A stretch of 64,000 bases of DNA from SCN-69-37 sp044507065 (GTDB taxonomy: Bacteria; Acidobacteriota; Vicinamibacteria; Vicinamibacterales; SCN-69-37). The notes under the pieces are model-generated. The model saw only the letters and a list, made by a program, of their open reading frames with translations, had not been told where the DNA came from and ran no database searches. Location of the stretch: the NCBI GenBank assembly GCA_044507065.1, contig JBIQJY010000009.1, positions 14,437 through 78,436 of the forward strand. The letters run 5' to 3'. Of this stretch, positions 1 through 9,701 are shown piece by piece (position 1 is the stretch's first letter; each line of letters starts with the position of its first letter). Made by a program: the position numbers and the translations under genes.

Positions 1-334
1 GCTCGGCGGTGATGCCGTGGCCCTCGGGATGCAGCAGCGGATTGCCGCGCGGGCGGCCGCCGAGCGGATCGATGCGGGCGGCCAGGTGGCCGTAGCGCCG
101 GATCGACTCTGCGAGGCTGATGGCGCCGACAGCGATGCGGATGTCGAGGCCGTCGGCCAGCGGCGCCCGCGGCCGGGGCGCGCCGCTGATCGGCGAGGCC
201 CCGGGCGGCGTCCACGTCGTGAACAGCTGCCGCGTCTTCTCGTCGACCGACTGCGGGTCGGCGACGAACCGATCGTACAGCTCGAGGACGTACCCCTCGT
301 TGACGCCCTGAAAGTCCTTGGAATCGAGTGACAT
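1..334 (-). CDS. sucA: 2-oxoglutarate dehydrogenase E1 component, N-terminal part (cut by window edge)
   Basis: The gene enters from the left edge, so only the first 111 codons are present. The start is ATG at 334. The N-terminus reads MSLDSKDFQGVNEGYVLELY and is followed by a DPQSVDEKTRQLF stretch, which is the E1o N-terminal helix that docks on the E2 core. A later segment (ADGLDIRIAVGAISLAESIR, then YGHLAARIDPLG) matches the conserved YRxxGHxxAxxDPL region of the family. The enzyme is the thiamine-diphosphate subunit that decarboxylates 2-oxoglutarate in the TCA cycle. A TAAGAT hexamer lies at 368-373 and an AAGGTGG sequence precedes the start, so this gene appears to have a normal short leader. 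fumC lies directly upstream in the same orientation. The catalytic domains are outside the window. Confidence 0.88.
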   Translation of the reverse strand, partial: MSLDSKDFQGVNEGYVLELYDRFVADPQSVDEKTRQLFTTWTPPGASPISGAPRPRAPLADGLDIRIAVGAISLAESIRRYGHLAARIDPLGGRPRGNPLLHPEGHGITAE

Positions 335-426
335 ACGAACCGTGCCCCACCTTGGGCTGAGCTGACGATCTTACCCTGCTTCGGCCATCGCGCGCCGCAG
401 CCGCACTGCCCCGGCCTTCTTATCGG

Positions 427-1848
<1,422 letters not shown>

Positions 1849-1855
1849 CGCATCA

Positions 1856-1861
1856 ATGTTA
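1856..1861 (-). promoter_or_regulatory. -10 element of fumC, apparently leaderless
   Basis: TAACAT on the minus strand ends 7 bases before the fumC ATG at 1848. That spacing puts the expected transcription start at the start codon, and no Shine-Dalgarno sequence fits in between. I see no convincing -35 box. The same arrangement recurs at other operon starts in this window. Confidence 0.5.
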
Positions 1862-1894
1862 ATGCGGGCGACACGCGCGCGGCTACAAACGAAA

Positions 1895-1922
1895 GAAGCC
1901 AGGAGCGCGGGCTCCTGGCTTC
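1895..1922 (-). terminator. Rho-independent terminator after the cytochrome c genes
   Basis: There is a perfect 12-base-pair inverted repeat (arms GAAGCCAGGAGC at 1895-1906 and GCTCCTGGCTTC at 1911-1922) with a 4-base loop. In the minus direction it is followed by TTTCGTTTGT. It lies 31 bases beyond the stop of the minus-strand cytochrome gene at 1954 and just before the fumC promoter, so it separates the two transcription units. Confidence 0.85.
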
Positions 1923-1953
1923 CTGATCAGCACGGGCGTCCGGTGGGACGCGG

Positions 1954-2484
1954 TCAGTTGGCGGGGGGCGTCGCGGGCGCGCCACCACCACGAGCACCGG
2001 CGCCGCGGCCGCGCTGCGGCACGACGGGGCCGGCCTCGGTCAGCGCGAACGAGCCGCGGCCCCAACCCTCTTCGGGAGCCTTCGCCGGCGTCTCCGTGCC
2101 ACGATGGCAGGTGAAGCACGACAGCTTCTCCACGCTCGCGTCGTCGCCGGGCTGCCGCGCCGACGCGTTGAGGTCCATCGTCATCTTGATCATCGCGCGC
2201 GCGATTTCCTTCTCGGGCTTCGTGTCGAGCGCGTAGTCGAGGCGCGGGTTCTGCCCGGGGTTGGGCGGTGGCGCGTCGGGATCCTCGGCATGGCAATGCG
2301 AGCACTGGACGCCCAGGCTCGTGTTGAAGGTCTGCATGAGGGCACCGACCTGCTGCCGCGACCAGGTCGTCGGCAGGACCTTCAGATCCATGGGTGCCTG
2401 CGCCGGCGGGCCCTGCGCCACGACGGCGGCGCCAGCCACCCAGACGGTGCCGACCAGGACGAACAACGACGAGAATTTGCGCAT
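1954..2484 (-). CDS. Secreted dihaem c-type cytochrome, reaction-centre cytochrome-like
   Basis: The product has 176 residues. A hydrophobic N-terminal signal (about residues 6-23) ends near VVAQG, so export to the periplasm is expected. There are two haem-c attachment motifs, CSHCH at 61-65 and CFTCH at 123-127. The tract FNTSLGVQCSHCHAEDPDAP is typical of the small cytochromes related to the photosynthetic reaction-centre cytochrome subunit that are common in Acidobacteriota. The likely role is periplasmic electron transfer, with unknown partners. The C-terminus is rich in G, A and R. The ATG at 2484 has GGAGA 6 bases upstream. It is a paralogue of the next gene upstream (2581-3096), sharing the order and spacing of both haem motifs. 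A terminator follows. Confidence 0.85.
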   Translation of the reverse strand: MRKFSSLFVLVGTVWVAGAAVVAQGPPAQAPMDLKVLPTTWSRQQVGALMQTFNTSLGVQCSHCHAEDPDAPPPNPGQNPRLDYALDTKPEKEIARAMIKMTMDLNASARQPGDDASVEKLSCFTCHRGTETPAKAPEEGWGRGSFALTEAGPVVPQRGRGAGARGGGAPATPPAN

Positions 2485-2520
2485 AGGAATCTCCGGGTGC
2501 GAACTACTGATGTGGGCACT

Positions 2521-2552
2521 ATCCTACAACCAAGTTGTCGGAGTTTTGTCAG
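2521..2552 (-). promoter_or_regulatory. Possible promoter with small dyad between the two cytochrome genes
   Basis: On the minus strand, CTGACA (2547-2552) and TAGGAT (2521-2526) are separated by 20 bases. The spacer contains a small perfect inverted repeat, ACAAC-CAA-GTTGT on the plus strand at 2526-2538. This could let the downstream cytochrome be transcribed on its own and be regulated. The spacer is longer than ideal, so confidence is low. Confidence 0.3.
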
Positions 2553-2580
2553 GGCGCGTGAACGTGGGCCGCGGGAAATA

Positions 2581-3096
2581 CTAGGGCCCGGTACCGCGCG
2601 AGGCGGGCGCGGTGTCATCGGCCGGCACTGTCGGCCCGGCCGGCGTGAGCGTGAACCGTCCGCGTCCCCAGCCCTGCGAGGGCGTGAACGCCGGCGTCTC
2701 CGTGCCGTTGTGGCACGTGAAGCACGAAACGATTTCGTCCTCCAGGTCCTCGTTGATCGCCATCACCAGCGAGATCATGCGGCGGCTGACCGCCTTCTCC
2801 TGCTTGTCGTCGGAGGCGTAGTCGAGCAGCGGCGCCTCGCCAGGGGCGGGCGCCGGCGCATCGGGGTCCTCGGCGTGACAATAGTCGCAGTCGACGCCAA
2901 GGCTGGTGTTGAACGTCTCCATTACGAGATCCACCTGTTCGCGCGTCCAGTCCTTCGGCAGGACCTCGAGCTGCATTGGCGGCGGGGTGCCGGCACTCGA
3001 TGGTGTCGACTGCCGCATCGCAAGCGCGCTCGCGGCCAGCCAGACGACGGCCGTGGCGATGAAGACGGTCTTGCTGCACAGCAATCCGTTGCGCAT
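2581..3096 (-). CDS. Secreted dihaem c-type cytochrome, paralogue of the next gene downstream
   Basis: The product has 171 residues from ATG 3096. An N-terminal hydrophobic segment (about residues 9-26) indicates export. The haem-c motifs CDYCH (70-74) and CFTCH (125-129) match the CSHCH and CFTCH of the downstream cytochrome in spacing. Both proteins share FNTSLGV before the first motif and an ETPA...GWGRG block after the second. The start lies 11 bases after the parC stop, so it may be co-transcribed with parC, an unexpected partner. The paralogue pair suggests tandem duplication followed by divergence, mainly in the proline-rich linkers. The electron donor and acceptor cannot be told from sequence. 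Confidence 0.85.
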   Translation of the reverse strand: MRNGLLCSKTVFIATAVVWLAASALAMRQSTPSSAGTPPPMQLEVLPKDWTREQVDLVMETFNTSLGVDCDYCHAEDPDAPAPAPGEAPLLDYASDDKQEKAVSRRMISLVMAINEDLEDEIVSCFTCHNGTETPAFTPSQGWGRGRFTLTPAGPTVPADDTAPASRGTGP

Positions 3097-3107
3097 CGCG
3101 ATCCAGC

Positions 3108-5483
3108 CTACTCCGGAAGCGTTGGCACATCGACCGGAGGCGGCACCACGCGCACGAACTGCCCGCGCTGCAGCAGCTCGCGGCCCTTGCCGCCGCGGCT
3201 GGTCACTTCGTACTTCGCCGTGCTGATCGTCTGCTCGGCGCCGCGCGTGGTCTCCACGGTCATCAGGTCGCGATCGCCAGTCGATGCGATGAAGCCGAGC
3301 AGCCGGTCCTCGGCGGGCTGCAGCTTGATGAGGATGACGCCTCGGCCGGGTCCACTGAGGAAGTTCACCTCGTCGAGGCTGCACAGCATCGCGCGTGCCT
3401 GCCGTGTGGCGGCAATGATCGTCTCGTGCCCGGTGACCCGTGCGACACCCACCACCTCGACGCCATCGGGGACTCGTGCGAACCGGCGGCCGGCGCGCGT
3501 GCTGGCCTCGACGAAGGGCTCGAACGAAAAGCGCAGGCTGTAGCCGTCGCTCGTGACCGCCAGCGCGTGGACCGGCGGCGGCATCTCCGGATTCTTCGCG
3601 GTCACGACGCCGATGATGCGCGGGTCGAGGCTGAGCGCGGCGACGACCCGCTCGCCATCCTTGAACTTGAACAGCCGCTGGATCGGCTCGCCATAGCCGG
3701 TCGAGGCCGGCACGTCGGCAATGCGGATCGTATAGGCGGTCCCGAAGTTGGTGAAGAAGACGACCGAGGCGCGCGTACTGCCCGGCATCACGGCCAGGAC
3801 GGCGTCGCCCTCGCGCACGCGCGTGGCGCCCACGTCCTTCACTTCCTTCTGCCGCTTCACCCAGCCGTCGCGCGTCACCAGCACGACGTTGTCCTCATCG
3901 ACGATGAAGTCGTCGTCGGTGAACGAGTCGTCGGCGACGGCGCCCACGATCTCACTGCGGCGCGGGTCGCCGTAGGCCTTGCGGATGTCCTCGATCTCCT
4001 CGCGGATGATGGCCCAGCGATCCACCCGGCTGCCGAGCAGCCGGCGGATGGCGGTGGCTCGCTTCCGCTTGTCGGCCAGTTCCTGCTGGATGACGAGGAT
4101 TTCGAGCCGCGCCAGCCGATAGAGCTTCAGCTCGAGGATCGCGTCGGTCTGCTCCGCGTCGAGCGAGAACCGCTTCATGATCTTCTCCGCGGCGTCCTGC
4201 TTGCCTTCGGACTTGCGGATGATCTTCAGGATCTCGTCGAGCGCGTCGAAGACGGCCTCGAAGCCCTCGAGGATGTGAATGCGTCGTTCGAGCGCCTTCA
4301 ACTCGTGCTCGAGGCGGCGCGTGACCACCTGGAAGCGGAAGTCGAGGAAGTGCCACAGCACCTGGTGCAGGTCGAGCCGCTCGGGCTTGCTGACGAGCGG
4401 ATTCTCGGTGGGAATCAGGCAGGTGAGATTCACCGGGAAGGTCGACTGCAGGGGCGTGTGCTTGAACAGGTACGCCATCACCAGCTTCGGATCGGCGTCG
4501 CGTTTCAGTTCGAGCAGGATCCGGACGTCGTCGGTCGAGATGTCGCGGACGTCGAGCAGGTGCGGCAGCTTGCGCGAGAGCACGACGTCGGCAATGCGCT
4601 CGACGAGCGTGGCCTTGTTGAGCGTGTAGGGGATGCTGGTGATGTAGATCGTCTTCGCCGAGCGCGTCTCGGGACCTGCCTGCCAGGTGGCGCGAATGCG
4701 CACCGACCCGGATCCGGTTCGGTAGATTTCCTTCAGCTCGTCCGGCGAATTGACGATCTGGCCGCCCGTCGGGAAGTCGGGTCCCTTGACGTACCGGCAG
4801 AGTTGCGCCGGCGACATGTCGAGATCGGCGTCGATCATCTTGACGAGCGCGGTGCAGACCTCCTGCAGATTGTGCGGGGGGATGTTGGTTGCCATTCCCA
4901 CGGCAATCCCCGTTGCGCCGTTGACGAGCAGGTTCGGAATGCGCGCCGGCAGGACGACCGGCTCCTCGCGGGTGCCGTCGTAGTTCGGACGGAACGGCAC
5001 GGTATCCCGATCGATCTCGGCCAGCATCTCGTCGCTGATGCGTGCCAGCCGACATTCGGTGTACCGCATGGCCGCGGCGCTGTCGCCGTCGAGCGACCCG
5101 AAGTTGCCCGATCCATCGATGAGCGGATACCGCAGCGAGAAGGGCTGCGCCATGCGAACGAGCGTTTCGTAGAGCGCCGAGTCCCCATGCGGGTGGTAGT
5201 TGCCCATCACGTCGCCGACGACCTTGGCGCACTTGCGGAACTTCGCGTCGGCCGTGAGGTTCTGCTCCCACATCGTGTGCAGGATGCGGCGCTGGACGGG
5301 TTTCATCCCGTCGCGCACGTCTGGCAGGGCACGCGAGGTGATGACCGACAGCGCATAGTTCAGGTATTTCGCCTGCGCCGCCTCGTGCAGCGCCACGGTC
5401 TCCTCGCCGCTGCGCGGCGGCGTCGGGCCGTTGTCCACATCGGAATCGAACAGGGACGGATCTTTCGACTTACGTTTTGCCAC
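3108..5483 (-). CDS. parC: DNA topoisomerase IV subunit A (GyrA/ParC family)
   Basis: The product has 791 residues. It is the DNA-cleaving subunit of a type IIA topoisomerase. The catalytic tyrosine is Y141 in AMRYTECRL. The quinolone pocket HPHGDSALYE (97-106) has the wild-type Ser102 and Glu106, and the serine/glutamate pair is as in ParC S80/E84. The segment that carries the QRRGGKG GyrA box in gyrases reads KEVKDVGATRVREGD here, so the box is lost. This favours topoisomerase IV (decatenation) over gyrase, although Acidobacteriota paralogues are not always easy to separate. An RGGKG occurs near the C-terminus (in VTSRGGKGRELL). No parE lies in the window. The start is GTG at 5483 with TAATAT 7 bases upstream. 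Two cytochrome genes follow at 11-base spacing. Confidence 0.88.
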   Translation of the reverse strand: MAKRKSKDPSLFDSDVDNGPTPPRSGEETVALHEAAQAKYLNYALSVITSRALPDVRDGMKPVQRRILHTMWEQNLTADAKFRKCAKVVGDVMGNYHPHGDSALYETLVRMAQPFSLRYPLIDGSGNFGSLDGDSAAAMRYTECRLARISDEMLAEIDRDTVPFRPNYDGTREEPVVLPARIPNLLVNGATGIAVGMATNIPPHNLQEVCTALVKMIDADLDMSPAQLCRYVKGPDFPTGGQIVNSPDELKEIYRTGSGSVRIRATWQAGPETRSAKTIYITSIPYTLNKATLVERIADVVLSRKLPHLLDVRDISTDDVRILLELKRDADPKLVMAYLFKHTPLQSTFPVNLTCLIPTENPLVSKPERLDLHQVLWHFLDFRFQVVTRRLEHELKALERRIHILEGFEAVFDALDEILKIIRKSEGKQDAAEKIMKRFSLDAEQTDAILELKLYRLARLEILVIQQELADKRKRATAIRRLLGSRVDRWAIIREEIEDIRKAYGDPRRSEIVGAVADDSFTDDDFIVDEDNVVLVTRDGWVKRQKEVKDVGATRVREGDAVLAVMPGSTRASVVFFTNFGTAYTIRIADVPASTGYGEPIQRLFKFKDGERVVAALSLDPRIIGVVTAKNPEMPPPVHALAVTSDGYSLRFSFEPFVEASTRAGRRFARVPDGVEVVGVARVTGHETIIAATRQARAMLCSLDEVNFLSGPGRGVILIKLQPAEDRLLGFIASTGDRDLMTVETTRGAEQTISTAKYEVTSRGGKGRELLQRGQFVRVVPPPVDVPTLPE

Positions 5484-5490
5484 GGGAGAG

Positions 5491-5496
5491 ATATTA
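5491..5496 (-). promoter_or_regulatory. -10 element of parC, apparently leaderless
   Basis: TAATAT (5 of 6 consensus) ends 7 bases before the GTG start at 5483. No Shine-Dalgarno sequence is present. The region expected to hold the -35 box lies inside a 9-base tandem repeat. Confidence 0.55.
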
Positions 5497-5501
5497 GAAC
5501 G

Positions 5502-5537
5502 GGTGCGTCGGGTACGTCGGGTACGTCAGGTGCACGG
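5502..5537. repeat. 9-base tandem repeat, about four units
   Basis: The consecutive units are GGTGCGTCG, GGTACGTCG, GGTACGTCA and GGTGCACGG (the last degenerate). They lie in the gap between the divergent parC and GT-C genes. The same unit in the opposite orientation occurs at 10838-10873, also in a divergent gap. It overlaps the place where the parC -35 box should be. Confidence 0.75.
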
Positions 5538-5616
5538 CGCCCTCCGGCTCGACCCGGCATCCGGGGGGCTCGACGCTCCGACGTCGTCCTCCGTCTGATA
5601 TCTTCTGCCCTGCCTC

Positions 5617-7611
5617 ATGGCGACGGGCCTCCTCAGCCGTGCGTCTTTGCCCGTCGCAATCGTCGCGGCCCTTGCCGCGGGCTGGTTCACGTTCGCCCGC
5701 GCCTACACGTCGTTCGAACCCGCGCGGCTCAGGCTGATCTCATCGCCAACGCCCGTCGGGGATGGCACATTCACCCTGCACGGGCCGCTGGCCGATGACG
5801 AAGGGGCGCTCGCACCACCGTTCGCCGTGATCGTACGTGCGGGCGGCAGCGCGCGGCCCCAGACGATACGCATCTCCCTCGACGGACAGCGGCTGTGCGA
5901 CGTGCGGATCGACACCGGCCCGGCGCGACGCTTCGACTGCGTGATGCGAGGGCCCTGGACGCCGTCCACCGATCACACGCTGACGATCGCAGGGACCGCG
6001 GCGTGGTCGCTCGACTACCTCGAGGTCGCCACGCATCACGGCCGTGCCAGGGACGTGCTCGACCTGTTCATCGTGCCGCCAGGCTCGACGGCCTACACAC
6101 GATCGGCCTGGCCCGCTGTGGTCGTCGGCGTCTGTGTTGGCCTGCTCCTGCTCATCCAGCCGGCGGCGATGCCTCGCCGCATGAGGCACGTGCACGCCGC
6201 ACTCGTCGTCCTCATCGGCGTGATTGCCATTCTTGTGGCCATCTCCGCCTGGGTGTCGAACTACCTGTTGATCGTCGCCACGCGCACCGTTGTGCTGGGC
6301 GCAGCCATCGCACTGGCTCCGCGGATCTGGACCGTCGCCGCGGTGCTGGTGCCGGCCTTCGCGCGCTGGCTGACGCCCTCGCGCCGGCGCCTGGGGGCCT
6401 GTCTGCTCACAGGCCTCGTCATCGGCGCCGCGTTTCACGGCGTCGTGCGCGCGCGGCTCGCCCCGTTCGACGGCAACTACAGCGCCCTGTTGGTGATCGA
6501 ACGCGGCCGGTTCGAGCGCAGCCCGCTCGTCGCGCATCGCCAGGACCTGCGCGACACGCTCGTGCTCGACGAGAGCGGCTACGACGGGCAGTTCATGTAC
6601 TACATGGCGCTCGACCCGCTGCTGCGCCAGTTCAAGGACGACCCGCAGCAGTACGGGCTGGTGGTCGATGCACCGGCCTACCGCTATGGCCGCATCGGGT
6701 TCAGCTGGATGGCCGCCATCGCGGCGCTCGGCCGCTGGCAGTACCTGCCGGGAACGATGGCGTGGCTGGTGATCGTCGGACTTGCGCTGGCAGGCGTTGT
6801 GCTGGCGCGGCTCGCGCAGGCGCACGGACGGCCGGCGGCGCTCGGCCTGCTGGTGCTGCTCGTGCCGGGCTTCTGGCAGTCGATCCAGGTGGGACTGCCC
6901 GAGCCGATTGCGGCTGCCCTGATAATCGCCGGCTGCTTCGCGTTCACACGGCAGCGCTACGCGACAGCCGCCGTCGCCCTGGCGCTCTCACTGCTCGTAC
7001 GTGAAACAGGCGCCATCATCGTCATCTGTCTGGCCGCAGCACTGTGGCGGCAGGGTGGCGCGCGTCGGGCGATCGCATGGCTTGCGGCGACGGCCGCGCC
7101 CGTCGTCTGCTGGCGGCTGTATGTCGGATCCGTGCTGTATCCCGCGCTCGGCGCCGCGGCGTTCTTCCAGAATCCGCGGAACCTCGGGATGCCGTACGAA
7201 GGCGTGTGGACGATGGTGTCGGCAAGCTGGGGTGGAACGTACTTTGACGGTCATACCGACATGGTGCGCGCGGCGCTCTGGTTCCCGGTCGCCCTGACGG
7301 TGGGCCTGGCGGCGGCACTGCGCCTGTTCTGGTCGAGACGCGACGCATTGTCGGTCGCCGCGTGCCTCTACGGTCTGATGGCCGTCTCGCTCGACTACGC
7401 TGCGGTGTGGGTACACGTCGGCAATGGCCAGCGCGGGTCGTACGAGTTGTTCGTGGCCATGGCGTTGCTGACGGCAACGTCCGCGCGGACGCAGTCGAGG
7501 ACCGACAGGCTCGTGACGTGGGCCTTCTGGGTCGTTACCGCGAGTTACGTTTTCTACGGTGCGTTCGACGCGGGGAATCTCGTCAGGGCGATGGCGATGG
7601 CGGTGGGGTGA
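5617..7611 (+). CDS. Multi-pass membrane protein, GT-C glycosyltransferase-like
   Basis: The product has 664 residues. One N-terminal transmembrane segment (about 9-27) is followed by an extracytoplasmic domain of about 130 residues, then many hydrophobic helices from about 160 to the C-terminus. The tract GYDGQFMYYMALDP at 321-334 resembles the conserved motif of membrane proteins annotated for cell-surface glycopolymer formation, which use polyprenyl-phosphate sugars in the GT-C fold. The donor and acceptor are unknown. No sugar-nucleotide genes are adjacent. It is divergent from parC. The ATG at 5617 has TATCTT 12 bases upstream and no clear Shine-Dalgarno sequence. The role is inferred from architecture and one motif only. 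Confidence 0.65.
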   Translation: MATGLLSRASLPVAIVAALAAGWFTFARAYTSFEPARLRLISSPTPVGDGTFTLHGPLADDEGALAPPFAVIVRAGGSARPQTIRISLDGQRLCDVRIDTGPARRFDCVMRGPWTPSTDHTLTIAGTAAWSLDYLEVATHHGRARDVLDLFIVPPGSTAYTRSAWPAVVVGVCVGLLLLIQPAAMPRRMRHVHAALVVLIGVIAILVAISAWVSNYLLIVATRTVVLGAAIALAPRIWTVAAVLVPAFARWLTPSRRRLGACLLTGLVIGAAFHGVVRARLAPFDGNYSALLVIERGRFERSPLVAHRQDLRDTLVLDESGYDGQFMYYMALDPLLRQFKDDPQQYGLVVDAPAYRYGRIGFSWMAAIAALGRWQYLPGTMAWLVIVGLALAGVVLARLAQAHGRPAALGLLVLLVPGFWQSIQVGLPEPIAAALIIAGCFAFTRQRYATAAVALALSLLVRETGAIIVICLAAALWRQGGARRAIAWLAATAAPVVCWRLYVGSVLYPALGAAAFFQNPRNLGMPYEGVWTMVSASWGGTYFDGHTDMVRAALWFPVALTVGLAAALRLFWSRRDALSVAACLYGLMAVSLDYAAVWVHVGNGQRGSYELFVAMALLTATSARTQSRTDRLVTWAFWVVTASYVFYGAFDAGNLVRAMAMAVG

Positions 7612-7677
7612 CGCCTCGACGCTCCCGCCCTCCCCCCGTGCTACTCTCCGCCCTGCGCCTGTCTTCCCGGAGACATC

Positions 7678-9696
7678 ATGCCGACTCCCGCACGGTCCGT
7701 TCGGGAACTCGCCGTCGGTTTCATCGTTGTCGGGACCGTCTGGTCCGCGACGGCGCAGGGTCCGTCCACGCCACCGGACCAGGTCTTCCGCGGGGCCGTT
7801 GATTTCGTCCGCGTCGACGCCTACCCGCGCCGCGACGGCCGCGTCGTCGAGGGGCTAACGGCCGCAGACTTCACGGTTCTCGAGGACGGCATCCCGCAGG
7901 CGATAGAAACCTTCGAGTTCGTGCGCCACTCGCCCGATCCAGCCTTCGAGCGCCTCGACCCACGCAATCGCGCGGAAGCCGAGCGGTGGCTCGCGGACCC
8001 GAAACGTCGTGTATTCATCGTCTACCTCGACCTCTACCACGTCAGCCGATCGTCATCGCACCAGATCCGGGGACCGCTGCTCGAGATGCTCGCTCAGGCA
8101 ATCGGCCCGTCGGACGTCGTCGCCGTGATGACACCCGAGACGCCCATCGGCGATCTCGCGTTCACGCAGACGCTCAACACCGTCTCGGCGGAACTCGAAC
8201 GCTACTGGGAATGGGGACTGTTCGACGCACCGATCCAACCGCGAACGCCCGCCGAAAGACAACTGGCCGCCTGCGGCGACGCACGCGACGGCTACGAACG
8301 TATCCTCAGGGACTTCCGCGACGATGTCCTGTTCACGAGCCTCGAGTCGCTCGTCGCGCATATCGGTGCGCTTCGGCCGGATCGGACCAACGTCATTCTG
8401 CTTTCCGAGGGCTGGCACAACCGACGCGGTGGCATCGACATCCGCAACCTCGGGAACCTGCCCGGACGAAGTCGCATCACGCCAGGCAGGCAGATCGCGC
8501 CGCAGGTTCCGACCGGCGCCCAGTTCGGCCGCCCGGACCCGATAGTCGGGCACGTTCCGTCGTGCACCGAGCTGCTCGCACGACTTCAGATCGACTTCGA
8601 CGATCGGTTCAAGCGGCTCTTCCAGATCGCGAACGCGAACAACGTCAGTTTTCACCCAATCGACGTCGGTGGGTTGAGGACGAATGCGATCGGCGCCGAA
8701 GCCCGCTTTCCAGATCAGGGGGCGATGCCGACCGGCTCGCCCGCCACACTGCAGGAACTGGCGGAGAACACCGATGGCGTGGCGACGATCAATGCCAACG
8801 ACGTCGGGTACGGATTGCGGCGGGTGGTTGAACACACGGCCGCCTACTACCTGATGGGTTATGCCTCGACGAACACGGCAGCCGACGGACGGTACCGGCG
8901 CATCGATGTCCGTGTGAACCAGCGCGACATTGACGTCACCGCGCGACGCGGATACACAGCGGTGTCGGCGCAAGCCCAGGCATTGGCCAACGCTCGATCA
9001 ACACGCGAAGCGATACCGACTCCGGTGGCCGTCGCCCTCGGGGCACTCTCGCGATGGGAGTCCGGCGAGGGGCTGTTCGCGTCGGCGACGAGCACAGCGG
9101 CTGGCATCACCGTCGTGGCCGAACTGGCGCCTCGAGAGATCAGGAACGGCCGCTGGCGCAGCGGAGGGGATCTCAGCGTCGAACTGATCGGCGAAGTCAA
9201 CGACTCGCGCGGCGTAAGCGTCAGGTTCACGCCTGGCAGTTCGAGTGCGCTCGTCAGTGTTCCAATCGAGAGCGCACAGCAGCATCCGTGGCGCGTGTAC
9301 GTACGCGCGATGAACGGCACTGACGAGTTGACGACGCGGATTGACGTGCCGGCGCGTGGCGTATCGAGCCTCGGTGCGGCGCAGTTCTTCCGTATTCCAG
9401 CGATCGGCCGCCCGATCCCGCATCCGATCGTGGCCCCGATTTATCGCCGCGGGGAACGGCTGCGGGTCGAGTGGCAGCCGGCCTCGGAATCGACTGTTCG
9501 AACGATTCACCTGATCGATCGGCGCGGCCAGACGCTCGCCCCTGGCGCCGCGTTATCCCACACCTTTGACGCGTCCCTTGGCAGCCTCACAGTGGAACTG
9601 CACGTCGCGGCGCTCGCGGCTGGCGACTACGCGATCGAGGTGGCGACAGAACGCGAGGCCGATCGACAGGTCCTGGGATTCCGGGTGGAGCGGTAG
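7678..9696 (+). CDS. Secreted VWFA-related protein (acidobacterial type)
   Basis: The product has 672 residues with an N-terminal signal segment (about 11-27, ending at ATAQG). The FTVLEDGIPQ tract at 65-74 is the N-terminal strand typical of the VWFA-related family expanded in Acidobacteriota. A VWA-like core begins at about 108 (VFIVYLDLYHVSR); the metal-binding DxSxS is degenerate there. Residues of the ENTDG and YYLMGYAS type near 360-400 match the C-terminal part of the family domain. The remaining 250 residues are beta-rich and not recognised. The substrate is unknown; VWA proteins usually mediate protein contacts. GGAGA precedes the ATG at 7678. The gene ends 5 bases from the convergent TolB-like gene. 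Confidence 0.8.
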   Translation: MPTPARSVRELAVGFIVVGTVWSATAQGPSTPPDQVFRGAVDFVRVDAYPRRDGRVVEGLTAADFTVLEDGIPQAIETFEFVRHSPDPAFERLDPRNRAEAERWLADPKRRVFIVYLDLYHVSRSSSHQIRGPLLEMLAQAIGPSDVVAVMTPETPIGDLAFTQTLNTVSAELERYWEWGLFDAPIQPRTPAERQLAACGDARDGYERILRDFRDDVLFTSLESLVAHIGALRPDRTNVILLSEGWHNRRGGIDIRNLGNLPGRSRITPGRQIAPQVPTGAQFGRPDPIVGHVPSCTELLARLQIDFDDRFKRLFQIANANNVSFHPIDVGGLRTNAIGAEARFPDQGAMPTGSPATLQELAENTDGVATINANDVGYGLRRVVEHTAAYYLMGYASTNTAADGRYRRIDVRVNQRDIDVTARRGYTAVSAQAQALANARSTREAIPTPVAVALGALSRWESGEGLFASATSTAAGITVVAELAPREIRNGRWRSGGDLSVELIGEVNDSRGVSVRFTPGSSSALVSVPIESAQQHPWRVYVRAMNGTDELTTRIDVPARGVSSLGAAQFFRIPAIGRPIPHPIVAPIYRRGERLRVEWQPASESTVRTIHLIDRRGQTLAPGAALSHTFDASLGSLTVELHVAALAAGDYAIEVATEREADRQVLGFRVER

Positions 9697-9701
9697 GACG
9701 A

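Noticed and set aside
3426..5798. A long open frame on the plus strand opposite parC (about 790 codons).
   Set aside because: It is antisense to a clear topoisomerase gene. Its translation is low-complexity R/D/L/E/V-rich sequence, as expected from the mirror of high-GC coding DNA.
5617..9696. A possible surface-polysaccharide island at the GT-C and VWFA genes.
   Set aside because: No sugar-nucleotide, flippase or further glycosyltransferase genes are present.
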